From Rhodovulum tesquicola (GTDB lineage Bacteria; Pseudomonadota; Alphaproteobacteria; Rhodobacterales; Rhodobacteraceae), in contig NZ_JAMYDV010000001.1 in the NCBI RefSeq assembly GCF_024128855.1, positions 166,972-230,971 on the forward strand: a stretch of DNA of 64,000 nt, written 5' to 3'. A program made the translations under genes and the position numbers. A model generated the notes under the pieces. That model ran no database searches. It was not told where the DNA came from and saw only the letters and a list, made by a program, of their open reading frames with translations. Shown in pieces: positions 39,311 through 48,199 of the stretch; the stretch's first letter is position 1; each line of letters starts with the position of its first letter.

Positions 39311-40714
39311 TCAGGCCTCGATGGGCATGTTCTCGCCCAGCGCCGCCAGCTGGGATTCCGCGCTGACCCCGATGGCCGAGATCGGCCATTTCACCTCGAC
39401 CACGGCGCCGCGCTGGTCCGACCTGTCGGCATCCGTCAGGAACGGATCGGACCCGTTGGCAAAGATGACCTGCGCGCCCGAGCGTTCCAGAAGCGTCTTG
39501 GCGATGAACAGGCCAAGACCCATCCCCTCGTATTCCGGCCGCTTCTTCTGCTGCAGCGGGTTCTTGCGCTGGCGCACGAAGGGATCGCCGATCCGGCCCA
39601 GCAGATGCGGCGGATAGCCCGGCCCGTCATCCATGATGCGGATGGTGATTTCGGCCGGCGTCCATTGCGCCAGCACCCAGACCCGCGCATCGGCGAAATC
39701 GACGGCGTTCTGGATCAGGTTGCGCAGCCCGTGGATGATCTCGGGCCGACGATAGACCACGGGCATGCGCGGCGTGCCGCCATGGATCGGCTCGGAGCGG
39801 AAGATCAGCTCCTTGCCGCGGCTCGAATGCGGCTCGGCCGCCTCCTCCACGATGGCCTCCAGCGGCGCGCTGCGCATGTGCAGGTCATCCTTCCCGGCCC
39901 GGCCCATCGAGCGCATGATGTCGCGGCAGCGGTCGGCCTGGTCGCGGATCAGTTCCATGTCCTCGCGCAGGTCGGGCCGGTCGGCCAGTTCGTCGATCAT
40001 CTCGGAACTGACCAGCTTGATCGTGGCCAGCGGTGTTCCCAGTTCATGCGCCGCCGCCGCCACCACGCCGCCCAGATCGGTCAGCTTCTGTTCCCGCGCC
40101 AGCGCCATCTGCGTCGCCAGAAGCGCGTCCGACATCTTGTTCATCTCCGAGATCACCCGCTCGGCATAAAGCCCCAGGAACGAGATCCCGATCACCAGCG
40201 CCGCCCAGAACCCGAACAGGAAGATCGGCGGCAGGCTCTGCACCGCGCCGTCGGCCGTCACCAGCGGCATGTGGTAGAACGCCAGCAGCGTGAGCAGCGC
40301 AAAGGCCACATGGGCCAGGAACAGGGTCGAGCGCTGGCTGAGCGCGGTGGCCGAGATCGTGACCGGCGTCAGGATCAGCAGCGCAAACGGGTTGTTCAGC
40401 CCGCCCGTCAGGTAAAGCAGCGCCGCAAGCTGGATGATGTCGAACAGCAGCGTCAGCATCGTCTCGGTTTCCGACAGCCGCCGGTTCTCGGGGAAGACGG
40501 CGACCGCGATGATATTCGCCAGAACCGCGGTTCCCACCACCAGAAGGCACAGCCCCAGATCGAGCTGGATCTGGAAATAGACCTCGGCCACCACGATCGC
40601 GATCACCTGCCCTGCGATCGCGGCCCAGCGCAGCAGGATCAGCGTCCTGAGACGGATCCAGTTGCTGCGCTCTGCGGGCGGCACGAGGCCGGGGGCGGGT
40701 ACGGGCTCGGGCAT
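39311..40714 (-). CDS. regB: Redox-sensing histidine kinase RegB/PrrB
   Basis: It is a membrane sensor kinase that controls genes for low-oxygen energy metabolism through RegA. The 467 residues show a six-helix membrane domain (about 25-185) with the quinone-binding GGLNNPF motif at 104-110, the H-box AAAAHELGTPLATIKLVSSEM with His223, and the redox-box DRCRDIMRSMGRAGKDD with Cys263, equivalent to the redox-active Cys265 of Rhodobacter capsulatus RegB. ATP-binding boxes NLIQNAVDFA, DDGPGYP and GMGLGLFIAKTLLE follow. It is divergent from senC. Confidence 0.97.
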   Translation of the reverse strand: MPEPVPAPGLVPPAERSNWIRLRTLILLRWAAIAGQVIAIVVAEVYFQIQLDLGLCLLVVGTAVLANIIAVAVFPENRRLSETETMLTLLFDIIQLAALLYLTGGLNNPFALLILTPVTISATALSQRSTLFLAHVAFALLTLLAFYHMPLVTADGAVQSLPPIFLFGFWAALVIGISFLGLYAERVISEMNKMSDALLATQMALAREQKLTDLGGVVAAAAHELGTPLATIKLVSSEMIDELADRPDLREDMELIRDQADRCRDIMRSMGRAGKDDLHMRSAPLEAIVEEAAEPHSSRGKELIFRSEPIHGGTPRMPVVYRRPEIIHGLRNLIQNAVDFADARVWVLAQWTPAEITIRIMDDGPGYPPHLLGRIGDPFVRQRKNPLQQKKRPEYEGMGLGLFIAKTLLERSGAQVIFANGSDPFLTDADRSDQRGAVVEVKWPISAIGVSAESQLAALGENMPIEA

Positions 40715-40799
40715 GATGGATCCTGTTGCGGGCTTCGCCCTTGTTAATCCGCGCCGGAAGGCCGATCAATGTGCGATGACGCCTCCAGGGAGCCAGGCC

Positions 40800-41444
40800 A
40801 TGAACCGCACAGCCCTAGCCGGGATCGTGTTGATGATTGCCGCTCTTGTCGGCGGCGGGCTTTATCTCTTGCAGATGGGCCCGGCCGACGACCGGTTCGC
40901 CCAATGCCGCAGCGGGCGGATCGGCGGCGATCCGGCGCAATTGGGCGGTCCGTTTACCCTGATCGACGAAACCGGCGCCACCGTGACCGACCGCGACGTG
41001 ATCACCGGGCCGACGCTGATCTATTTCGGCTACAGCTTCTGCCCCGATGTCTGCCCGCTGGACAATGCCCGCAACGCCGAGGCCGTGCATCTGCTGGACG
41101 CACGGGGCTATCAGGTTCTGCCGGTCTTCATCTCGATCGATCCCGGGCGCGACACGCCCGAATTGCTGGCCGAGTTCACTGGCTACATGCACCCCCGGAT
41201 GCTGGGCCTGACCGGCACAGCCGAACAGGTGCGCGCCGCCAGCCGCGCCTATCGCACCTTCTACAGCGTGCAGGACACGGAAGACCCCTATTACCTGATC
41301 GACCATTCCACCTTTACCTACCTCGCCTTTCCGGGCCTTGGTGTGGTCGAGGTCTTCGGCCGCGACATGACGCCCGAGGAAATGGCGGACCGGGTTGCCT
41401 GCTTTGCCGATTCGTTCCGAGTGAAATTGACCCATCCGCGTTAA
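40800..41444 (+). CDS. senC: SCO1/SenC/PrrC family copper chaperone
   Basis: It delivers copper to cytochrome oxidase and, in Rhodobacter, influences Reg signalling. The 214 residues have an N-terminal membrane anchor (ALAGIVLMIAALVGGGLYLL) and a thioredoxin fold with the copper ligands Cys81 and Cys85 (YSFCPDVCPLDNARNAE) and His169 (IDHSTFTYLAFP). It is the first gene of the rightward senC-regA unit, 85 bases from divergent regB. Confidence 0.95.
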   Translation: MNRTALAGIVLMIAALVGGGLYLLQMGPADDRFAQCRSGRIGGDPAQLGGPFTLIDETGATVTDRDVITGPTLIYFGYSFCPDVCPLDNARNAEAVHLLDARGYQVLPVFISIDPGRDTPELLAEFTGYMHPRMLGLTGTAEQVRAASRAYRTFYSVQDTEDPYYLIDHSTFTYLAFPGLGVVEVFGRDMTPEEMADRVACFADSFRVKLTHPR

Positions 41445-41491
41445 CGTCCTACAAGGAAAAAAATGTCTGGCCCCATCAGGAGGTTGCCCCC

Positions 41492-42046
41492 ATGGCCGAC
41501 GGCGAACTGAAGGATCTCGGCCCCGATCCGACCCTGCTTATCGTGGACGATGACGAACCGTTCCTGCGCCGTCTTGCCAAGGCGATGGAAAAGCGCGGGT
41601 TCCAGACGGAAACCGCGGATTCCGTGGCGGCCGGCAAGGCCATCGCGACCGCCCGCCCACCGGCCTATGCGGTGGTCGATCTGCGGCTTGAGGATGGCAA
41701 CGGGCTCGACGTGGTCGAGGTGCTGCGCGAAAAGCGCCCCGATGCCAAGATCGTGGTGCTGACCGGCTATGGCGCCATCGCGACCGCCGTGGCCGCGGTC
41801 AAGATCGGTGCGACAGATTACCTGTCGAAACCGGCCGACGCGAATGATGTGACCGCCGCGCTGCTGTCGGATGGCGAGGCGCTGCCGCCCCCGCCCGAGA
41901 ACCCGATGTCGGCCGATCGCGTGCGGTGGGAGCATATCCAGCGCGTCTACGAGCAATGCGATCGCAACGTGTCGGAAACCGCGCGGCGGCTGAACATGCA
42001 CCGCCGGACGCTGCAACGCATCCTCGCCAAGCGCAGCCCGAGGTGA
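41492..42046 (+). CDS. regA: Response regulator RegA/PrrA (ActR)
   Basis: It is the DNA-binding partner of RegB. The 184 residues have the receiver domain (LLIVDDDEPFLRRLAKAMEKRG) with the phospho-acceptor Asp63 in VVDLRLEDGNGLD, Lys113 in LSKPADA, a four-proline linker (LPPPPENP) and the short Fis-like helix-turn-helix NVSETARRLNMHRRTLQRILAKRSPR. AGGAGG lies 8 bases before ATG 41492. Its TGA stop overlaps a GTG start of the following lipoprotein gene. Confidence 0.97.
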   Translation: MADGELKDLGPDPTLLIVDDDEPFLRRLAKAMEKRGFQTETADSVAAGKAIATARPPAYAVVDLRLEDGNGLDVVEVLREKRPDAKIVVLTGYGAIATAVAAVKIGATDYLSKPADANDVTAALLSDGEALPPPPENPMSADRVRWEHIQRVYEQCDRNVSETARRLNMHRRTLQRILAKRSPR

Positions 42047-42372
42047 GGGCGGGCGCCGCTGCGCTTGCCCTTCTGCTGGCGGGCTGCGTCGCGGCCCCGC
42101 CGCAGGACAGGGTTTCGACCCTGTTCCTGCCCGATGCGGGGGGTCTTGCCGTTTCCGGCAGCGCCCTGCGCGTCGATTTCGGCCGCGCGCCATCAGGCGT
42201 GATCGCGCCGCTCTCCCGCGAATTGGGGCCGCCCCGCAGCCTGCCGCTGACCGGCTGTCCGCAGGGGATCGAGCGGCAACTGGCCTGGGGCGATCTTGTC
42301 CTGACCTTCACCCGCGAACAATTCGTCGGCTGGCGACAGGCCGGGGCCGCGGCCGGGCAGATCTGCGCTTAA
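42043..42372 (+). CDS. Small lipoprotein of unknown function
   Basis: The 109 residues read from a GTG that overlaps the regA stop as GTGA. The N-terminus VRAGAAALALLLAGC is a compact signal peptide with lipobox LAGC and Cys15 as the lipidated residue. The mature part (about 95 residues) has two further cysteines (LTGCPQG and the C-terminal GQICA) that could pair. I recognise no domain. It is co-transcribed with regA by position and converges on the HD gene with a 4-base overlap. Confidence 0.72.
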   Translation: MRAGAAALALLLAGCVAAPPQDRVSTLFLPDAGGLAVSGSALRVDFGRAPSGVIAPLSRELGPPRSLPLTGCPQGIERQLAWGDLVLTFTREQFVGWRQAGAAAGQICA

Positions 42373-42959
42373 AGCAGCGCCAGCAATTCCGCGTGCCGCG
42401 CGGTATAGGCCGCGCGCACCTCGACCGGCGGGCGCAGATGCAGGCAAAGCCCCGCGACCAGTTCGGGTTTCGGCGCGGTGAAGAAGCGGTCCGCCTCCTT
42501 CTCCGAGAACCCGGCCAGTTGCGTCGCCTCCAGCCAGGCGGACATCTGGTCGGCCTTCTTGATCTGGGCCTTGACCGTCTTCGGCACCTCGGCCGGCAGT
42601 CCGAAGCGGATATGGATCGCCGCCGCCAGCCGCTTGTCGAGCTCGCCATAGGCTGGCCCGACCGCGGCCTTCACCGGCGAGATCATGTCGCCGATCACAT
42701 ATTCCGGCGCGTCGTGCAACAAGGCCGCCAGCCGCCATTTCACCGGCGCCTCGGGCATCAGCCGGGCAAAGATCGCCTCGACCAGCAAAGAATGTTCCGC
42801 CACAGAATAGGGCCAGTCGCCCCGCGTCTGCCCGTTCCAGCGCGCAACAAAGGCCAGCCCATGGGCGATGTCCTCGATCTCGATATCCACGGGTGTCGGG
42901 TCCAGCAGGTCCAGCCGCCTGCCCGACAGCATCCTTTGCCACGCGCGCGGTTGCTTCAT
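42369..42959 (-). CDS. HD-domain phosphohydrolase (YfbR-like)
   Basis: The 196 residues carry the HD metal motif: IAHGLAFVARWNGQT, VAEHSLLVEAIFARL and ALLHDAPEYVIGDMISPVK, with a distal ADQM aspartate. This pattern matches the YfbR 5'-deoxynucleotidase-like group. The start ATG 42959 has AAGGAG 7 bases upstream, and the longer open frame to 43067 is not used. It is divergent from ahcY, and the two share the promoter interval. Confidence 0.85.
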   Translation of the reverse strand: MKQPRAWQRMLSGRRLDLLDPTPVDIEIEDIAHGLAFVARWNGQTRGDWPYSVAEHSLLVEAIFARLMPEAPVKWRLAALLHDAPEYVIGDMISPVKAAVGPAYGELDKRLAAAIHIRFGLPAEVPKTVKAQIKKADQMSAWLEATQLAGFSEKEADRFFTAPKPELVAGLCLHLRPPVEVRAAYTARHAELLALL

Positions 42960-43066
42960 TTCCGCTCTCCTTCGGTCGTTCGATTGCCACGGGGCGCGCG
43001 CATTGTCGACCCGGGCGCGCGGTGCTATGTGCCGCCTGAGCTTCGACACACGAGGAGATTGGCGCA

Positions 43067-44461
43067 ATGGCGCAGGACTACATCGTCAAGGACATTTCGC
43101 TGGCCGCGTTCGGTCGCAAGGAACTGGACATCGCCGAGACCGAGATGCCGGGCCTGATGGCGCTGCGCGCCGAATTCGGCGAGACGAAACCGCTGAAAGG
43201 CGCACGCATCGCGGGCAGCCTGCACATGACGATCCAGACCGCGGTCCTGATCGAGACGCTGGTGGCGCTGGGCGCCGATGTGCGCTGGGCGTCGTGCAAC
43301 ATCTTCTCGACCCAGGACCACGCTGCGGCCGCCATCGCCGAGGCGGGCGTGCCCGTCTTCGCCATCAAGGGCGAAACGCTGGTCGATTACTGGGCCTATA
43401 CCGACAGGATCTTCCAGTTCGCGGAGGGCACCGCCAACATGATCCTCGACGATGGCGGGGATGCCACGCTTTACGTCCTGCTCGGCGCGCGTGTCGAGAA
43501 CGGCGAGGAAGACCTGATCGCCGTGCCCACCTCGGAAGAGGAAGAGGCGCTGTTCGCCCAGATCCGCAAGCGCCTGGCCGAAACCCCCGGCTGGTTCACC
43601 CGCCAGCGCGAGGCGATCCGCGGCGTGTCCGAGGAAACGACCACCGGCGTTCACCGCCTTTACGAGCTGCACGCCAAGGGCCTGCTGCCCTTCCCGGCGA
43701 TCAACGTGAACGACAGCGTCACCAAGTCGAAATTCGATAACAAGTATGGCTGCAAGGAAAGCCTCGTCGACGGCATCCGGCGGGCCACCGACACGATGAT
43801 GGCGGGCAAGGTCGCCGTCGTCTGCGGCTATGGCGATGTCGGCAAGGGCTCGGCCGCCTCGCTGCGCGGCGCCGGTGCCCGCGTCAAGGTGACCGAGGTC
43901 GACCCGATCTGCGCGCTTCAGGCCGCGATGGACGGGTTCGAGGTCGTGCTGCTGGAGGATGTGATCGGCACCGCCGACATCTTCATCACCACCACCGGCA
44001 ACAAGGACGTGATCCGCATCGAGCATATGCGCGAGATGAAGGACATGGCGATCGTCGGCAATATCGGCCATTTCGACAACGAGATTCAGGTCGCCGCGCT
44101 GAAGAACCACAAATGGACCAATATCAAGGACCAGGTGGACATGATCGAGATGCCTTCGGGCGCGCGGATCATCCTTCTGTCCGAGGGGCGCCTGCTGAAC
44201 CTCGGCAACGCCACCGGCCATCCGTCCTTCGTGATGTCCGCAAGCTTCACCAACCAGGTTCTGGCGCAGATCGAACTGTGGACCAAGGGCGACGACTACC
44301 AGCCCGGCGTCTACATCCTGCCCAAGCATCTGGATGAAAAGGTCGCCCGCCTGCATCTGGACAGGATCGGCGTCAAGCTGACCCGGCTGTCGCCCGAACA
44401 GGCCGCCTATATCGGCGTCACCCCCGAAGGCCCGTTCAAGCCGGAACATTACCGCTACTGA
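43067..44461 (+). CDS. ahcY: S-adenosylhomocysteine hydrolase
   Basis: It splits S-adenosylhomocysteine to adenosine and homocysteine with bound NAD. The 464 residues include [58 protein letters not shown], the NAD loop [30 protein letters not shown] and the C-terminal KPEHYRY. GAGGAG precedes ATG 43067. The gene's nearness to regA matches R. capsulatus, where ahcY is in the reg locus. A terminator follows. Confidence 0.98.
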   Translation: MAQDYIVKDISLAAFGRKELDIAETEMPGLMALRAEFGETKPLKGARIAGSLHMTIQTAVLIETLVALGADVRWASCNIFSTQDHAAAAIAEAGVPVFAIKGETLVDYWAYTDRIFQFAEGTANMILDDGGDATLYVLLGARVENGEEDLIAVPTSEEEEALFAQIRKRLAETPGWFTRQREAIRGVSEETTTGVHRLYELHAKGLLPFPAINVNDSVTKSKFDNKYGCKESLVDGIRRATDTMMAGKVAVVCGYGDVGKGSAASLRGAGARVKVTEVDPICALQAAMDGFEVVLLEDVIGTADIFITTTGNKDVIRIEHMREMKDMAIVGNIGHFDNEIQVAALKNHKWTNIKDQVDMIEMPSGARIILLSEGRLLNLGNATGHPSFVMSASFTNQVLAQIELWTKGDDYQPGVYILPKHLDEKVARLHLDRIGVKLTRLSPEQAAYIGVTPEGPFKPEHYRY

Positions 44462-44485
44462 GATCGGTCCCTTCGCGGGACAGCT

Positions 44486-44520
44486 GCGCCGTCCGGGGAT
44501 ACCGGGCGGCGCGTTTCGTT
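44486..44520 (+). terminator. Intrinsic terminator after ahcY
   Basis: GCGCCGTCCGG, loop GGATA, CCGGGCGGCGC forms an 11-base-pair stem with one G-T pair, followed by GTTTCGTTTC. It lies 24 bases after the ahcY stop. Confidence 0.75.
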
Positions 44521-44558
44521 TCGGCGGGCGTTTTCAGCCGGAACAGGGACTGATCGGC

Positions 44559-45764
44559 CTAAAGGTTCTCGCCGAACCCGTAGGTCTGCGTCACATAGTC
44601 GATATCCTTGTCGCCCCGCCCCGACAGGTTGATCAGGATCGACTTGCCCGGATGGTTCTCCGCCTCGCGCATGGCAAAGGCCACGGCATGCGCGCTTTCC
44701 AGCGCCGGGATGATGCCTTCGTGCCGCGACAGCGCGAAGAAGGCGGCCAGCGCCTCCTTGTCGTCGGCCGCCGTATAGGTGACCCGCCCGGTGCGATGCA
44801 GATGCGCATGTTCCGGCCCCACGCCCGGATAGTCCAGCCCCGAGGCCACGGTATGCACCGGCGCCGGATTGCCCTCCGCATCCTTCAGCACCATGGTCCG
44901 GAACCCGTGGATATCGCCATCCTCGCCATAGGTGATCGTCGCGGCATGGTCGCCCAGCGTCGAGGACGTGCCCAGCGGCTCGACCCCGTAAAGCGCCACG
45001 TCGTCGTCGATGAAGCCCGAGAACAGGCCCATCGCGTTCGAGCCCCCGCCGACGCAGGCCGCCACCATGTCGGGCAGCTCGCCCGTCAGTTCCAGAAACT
45101 GCTCGCGCGCCTCGACGCCCACCACATGCTGGAAGTTCCTGACCATCATCGGAAAGGGATGCGGTCCCACCACCGAGCCGATGGCGAACAGCGCCGTGTC
45201 GGCCTGCCCCAGATAGCTCTGGAAGCACGAATCCACCGCCTCCTTCAGCGACCGCCCGCCAAAGCCCACCGGCACCACCGTCGCGCCCAGCAGCTTCATC
45301 CGGGTGACGTTCGGCGCCTCCTTGGCGATGTCGATCTCGCCCATGTGGATCTCGCAGTCCATGCCGAAATAGGCCGCTGCCGTGGCCAGCGCCACGCCAT
45401 GCTGGCCCGCGCCGGTTTCGGCCATCAGCTTCGTCTTGCCCATGAAGCGCGCCAGCAACCCCTCGGCCATGCAATGGTTCAGCTTGTGCGCGCCGGTATG
45501 GTTCAGATCCTCGCGCTTGGCATAGATCTGCGCGCCGCCGCACAGCGCCGACAGGTTCTTCAGATGCGAGACCGGCGTCGGCCGGCCCTGGAAATGCTTG
45601 CGGATATAGCGCAGCTCGCGGATGAACTCGGCCGACTTGGAAATCCGGTCATAGGCGTCGCGGATCGCCTTGAAATGCGGCTCCAGCGGCGGCGGCAGCA
45701 TCGCGCCGCCATACTCGCCAAACCATCCCTCCCGCGTCGGCGTGGTCTTCAGATAGGACGCCAT
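44559..45764 (-). CDS. Tryptophan synthase beta chain-like enzyme, stand-alone
   Basis: It is a PLP enzyme of the TrpB family. The 401 residues include [32 protein letters not shown] with the PLP Lys94, ETGAGQHG with Glu116, GGGSNAMG for phosphate binding, and the GRGDKD tail. It differs from the usual Rhodobacter TrpB in many flanking positions ([18 protein letters not shown]), and trpA and trpF are absent nearby, so it may be a second copy with altered use. GAGGAGGG lies before ATG 45764. Confidence 0.82.
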   Translation of the reverse strand: MASYLKTTPTREGWFGEYGGAMLPPPLEPHFKAIRDAYDRISKSAEFIRELRYIRKHFQGRPTPVSHLKNLSALCGGAQIYAKREDLNHTGAHKLNHCMAEGLLARFMGKTKLMAETGAGQHGVALATAAAYFGMDCEIHMGEIDIAKEAPNVTRMKLLGATVVPVGFGGRSLKEAVDSCFQSYLGQADTALFAIGSVVGPHPFPMMVRNFQHVVGVEAREQFLELTGELPDMVAACVGGGSNAMGLFSGFIDDDVALYGVEPLGTSSTLGDHAATITYGEDGDIHGFRTMVLKDAEGNPAPVHTVASGLDYPGVGPEHAHLHRTGRVTYTAADDKEALAAFFALSRHEGIIPALESAHAVAFAMREAENHPGKSILINLSGRGDKDIDYVTQTYGFGENL

Positions 45765-45947
45765 CCCGTTCCCTCCTCGTCGTGACTGGCGCCGATATGA
45801 CAGCGCCCCGGCGGCGGCCTCAAGGCGTGAAAGCGACACATGCCCGGCCTGCCGCCGGGTCGCCCGGTTTTTCCTTTGTCCCCGATTCGTTTGGGCCTAG
45901 GCTTCGGCCATCCGGAGAAACCGGAACGCCATATGTGGAGGAGCAAG

Positions 45948-46289
45948 ATGGGAAAACGCGAAGAGCTGATCGCACGATATGCCGACGACCTGCGCAACAA
46001 ATGCGGGATCGAACCGGACATGGAACTGCTGACCAAGGTCACCATCGGCTGCGGCCCCGCGATCTACGATGCCGACGCCGCGACCGTCGCCGCCACCCAG
46101 CCGGGAGAGATCGAGACGGTTCGGACCAATTTCCTCATCAAGAAGCTTGGCCTGCCCGACGGTCCCGAACTGACCGAGGCGATCAACGCGGTGATCGAGA
46201 CCTATGGCCAGTCCGAGCGCAACAAGTATCGCGCGGTGGTCTACTACATGCTGACCAAGCATTTCGGCAAGGAACAGATCTACGGCTGA
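45948..46289 (+). CDS. DUF2853 family protein
   Basis: The 113-residue soluble protein (MGKREELIARYADDLRNKCGIEPDMELLTKVTIGCGPAIYDADAATVAATQPGEIETVRTNFLIKKLGL) is mostly helical and has no signal peptide or known catalytic motif. It matches what I recall of DUF2853, a family of unknown function common in Rhodobacterales. GGAGGAG lies 5-10 bases before ATG 45948. It is divergent from the TrpB-like gene. Confidence 0.8.
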   Translation: MGKREELIARYADDLRNKCGIEPDMELLTKVTIGCGPAIYDADAATVAATQPGEIETVRTNFLIKKLGLPDGPELTEAINAVIETYGQSERNKYRAVVYYMLTKHFGKEQIYG

Positions 46290-46375
46290 TCCTTCGCGGC
46301 GCGGATCGGGGGCGCCCCCGGCGGGCGCCCTTAGCGTTCCCTGCCCAGTCGTCTCAAATTGCGGGCACTTGCCCT

Positions 46376-46404
46376 TTGCGCCGAGCGGCAGCCCGGGTTA
46401 AGGT
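46376..46404 (+). promoter_or_regulatory. Candidate sigma-70-type promoter
   Basis: TTGCGC at 46376-46381, a 17-base spacer, and TAAGGT at 46399-46404 give three of six matches in each box with ideal spacing. It would start a transcript near 46411, just before a hairpin-rich segment ending in an intrinsic terminator. Confidence 0.35.
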
Positions 46405-46410
46405 CCGGAC

Positions 46411-46516
46411 ATGCCCTCCAGTATGGTGGGGCCCTCAGATAGGTTCACGTGTGGTGCGCAGGGTGCACGTGGGGTGATGGAGGGTTCCGCATCTGGTGGA
46501 GCCCTCCATTTTTTTC
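46411..46516 (+). ncRNA. Candidate small RNA, about 106 nt
   Basis: The non-coding interval between the DUF2853 and EVE genes contains a promoter-like TTGCGC-N17-TAAGGT ending at 46404 and a strong intrinsic terminator ending at 46516. The span between has no credible ORF and holds two CCCTCC stretches (46414-46419 and 46502-46507), complementary to GGAGG ribosome sites, a feature of some alphaproteobacterial sRNAs. Because DUF2853 ends 188 bases before the terminator, a separate transcript is plausible. It could also be just the 3' end of the DUF2853 mRNA. Confidence 0.45.
46477..46516 (+). terminator. Strong intrinsic terminator
   Basis: ATGGAGGGTTCC pairs with GGAGCCCTCCAT to give a 12-base-pair stem (one G-T pair) around a 9-base loop, followed by seven T at 46509-46515. 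The T-run partly belongs to the stem base. It reads rightward only. Confidence 0.85.
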
Positions 46517-46541
46517 GGAGTGCCGCTGGCGGAAATTCCCG

Positions 46542-46955
46542 CTACAGCCCGCCCATCTCGCAGACGATCCGCCATTCATCGTCCGTCACCGGCTGCACCG
46601 ACAGGCGCGAGTTGTTGACCAGCACCATGTCCGCCAGACGCGGCTCGGCCTTGCACATCTCCAGCGTCACGGGCCGGGGCAGCGGTTGCACCGCCTTGAT
46701 GTCCACGCATTCCCAGCGCGGATCGTCGGCCTTGCTGTCGGGATGGGCCTCGGCGATCACCTCGACGATGCCGACCACCGCCTTTTCGCTGAGCGAGTGG
46801 TAAAAGAACCCCCGATCCCCCAGCCTCATCGCCCGCATGTTGTTGCGCGCCTGATAGTTGCGCACGCCGTCCCATTCCTCGCCCGCATCGCCGCGGGCCA
46901 CCTGGTCGTCCCAGCTCCAGGTGCTGGGCTCGGACTTGAACAGCCAATACGCCAT
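46542..46955 (-). CDS. EVE domain-containing protein
   Basis: The 137 residues begin MAYWLFKSEPSTWSWDDQV and continue with EEWDGVRNYQARNNMRAMRLGDRGFFYHSL and VVGIVEVIAEAHPDS, the hallmark of EVE domains. These are PUA-like folds thought to bind modified bases in RNA or DNA. The ATG shares one base with the YciI stop (TGATG). It is the last gene of the tsaD-gpsA-yciI-EVE run. Confidence 0.93.
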   Translation of the reverse strand: MAYWLFKSEPSTWSWDDQVARGDAGEEWDGVRNYQARNNMRAMRLGDRGFFYHSLSEKAVVGIVEVIAEAHPDSKADDPRWECVDIKAVQPLPRPVTLEMCKAEPRLADMVLVNNSRLSVQPVTDDEWRIVCEMGGL

Positions 46956-47230
46956 CAGCCGATCACCCGTTTCCATTCCTCGATCACGACGCTGTCGAAC
47001 AGCCCCGCCTTGGCGTAAGGGTCGCCCGCCGCCCAGGCCTCGGCCGCCGCGCGGTCGGCCACGTCCAGGATCACCAGCGAGCCGCACATCTGCCCGGCGC
47101 CGTCCAGGAACGGCCCGGCCTGCGCTACCACGCCGGATTGTTCGATATAGCCCAGATGGGCGGCGCGGTTGTCCAGGCGGGTTTGCAGATGGCCGGGCCT
47201 GTCCCGGCAGATCAGCGCGAAAAGCGGCAT
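46955..47230 (-). CDS. YciI family protein
   Basis: The 91 residues form a single YciI (dimeric alpha-beta barrel) domain: LFALICRDRPGHLQTRLDNRAAHLGYIEQSGVVAQAGPFLDG, then GSLVILDVADRAAAEAWAAGDPYAKAGLFDSVVIEEWKRVIG. The conserved His and the DPY aspartate, proposed active-site residues, are present. The function is not settled in the family. It sits 3 bases after gpsA. Confidence 0.92.
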   Translation of the reverse strand: MPLFALICRDRPGHLQTRLDNRAAHLGYIEQSGVVAQAGPFLDGAGQMCGSLVILDVADRAAAEAWAAGDPYAKAGLFDSVVIEEWKRVIG

Positions 47231-47233
47231 GTC

Positions 47234-48199
47234 TCATTCCTCCTTCAGCGGGCGGCTCAAGAGGATCTTGACCGCCTCGGAAATGCTGCGCCGGCCGTCG
47301 ATCACATGGGCGACGCTTTGGGTCACCGGCATGTCGATGCCGCGCGCCGTGGCGATGGCGGCAACGGCGCGGGCGGTGGCCGCGCCCTCGACCGTCACCT
47401 CGGGGTCGAAATATTGACCCTTGCCCAGCGCCACGCCAAAGCTGAAATTGCGCGACTGCGCCGAGGTGCAGGTCAGCACCAGATCGCCGAAGCCCGACAG
47501 CCCTGCCAGCGTTTCGGGGTCCGCGCCATAGACGCGGGCAAAGCGCTGCATCTCGGCAAAGCCCCGCGTGATCAGCGCCGCCCGCGCGCTTTCGCCCAGC
47601 CCCGTTCCGATCACGATGCCCGCCGCAATCGCCATCACGTTCTTCAGCGCGCCGCCCAGTTCCGCCCCCACCGTGTCGGTCGTGCGGTAAAGCCTGAGCG
47701 TCTGGGTCGACAGCCGTTCCTGCAAGGCCACGCCCACGGACGGGTCGGCGCAGGCCAGCGTCAGCGCGGTGGGCAGTCCGCGCGCGATGTCGGTGGCGAA
47801 ACTCGGCCCGGTCAGCACCGCGGGCACCGTCCCGGGGCAATTCTCGGCGATGATCTCCACCGGCCCCCGCCCGGTCGCCAGATCGACGCCCTTGCAACAG
47901 GCCACCATCGCCTTCGCCCCAAGCCGGGGACCAAAGGTTTCCAGCACGCTGGCCAGCACCTGCATCGGCGTTGCCAGCAGCACCAGTTCCGAGCCGCCGA
48001 TCGCGTCGATATCGGAAGTGATCGCCACGTTCGAGGGCAGTTGCACACCCGGCAGGCGGGGGTTTTCGTTGCGCTGCCGGATTTCCTCGGCAAACGCCTC
48101 GTCATGCGCCCAGATCGCCACGTCGCGCCCGGCCTCGGCCAGAACGACGCCCATCGCCGTCCCGAACGCCCCCGCGCCTGCAATCCCGATCACGCTCAT
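47234..48199 (-). CDS. gpsA: Glycerol-3-phosphate dehydrogenase [NAD(P)+]
   Basis: It makes sn-glycerol-3-phosphate for phospholipids. The 321 residues begin with the NAD loop [21 protein letters not shown], then [69 protein letters not shown] with the catalytic Lys, and [24 protein letters not shown] 48199 overlaps the tsaD stop as ATGA. Confidence 0.97.
   Translation of the reverse strand: MSVIGIAGAGAFGTAMGVVLAEAGRDVAIWAHDEAFAEEIRQRNENPRLPGVQLPSNVAITSDIDAIGGSELVLLATPMQVLASVLETFGPRLGAKAMVACCKGVDLATGRGPVEIIAENCPGTVPAVLTGPSFATDIARGLPTALTLACADPSVGVALQERLSTQTLRLYRTTDTVGAELGGALKNVMAIAAGIVIGTGLGESARAALITRGFAEMQRFARVYGADPETLAGLSGFGDLVLTCTSAQSRNFSFGVALGKGQYFDPEVTVEGAATARAVAAIATARGIDMPVTQSVAHVIDGRRSISEAVKILLSRPLKEE

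Noticed and set aside
42960-43066. A possible S-adenosylhomocysteine riboswitch before ahcY.
   Set aside because: I could not find the conserved core of the known SAH riboswitch, only a normal GAGGAG ribosome site. A covariance search would decide.
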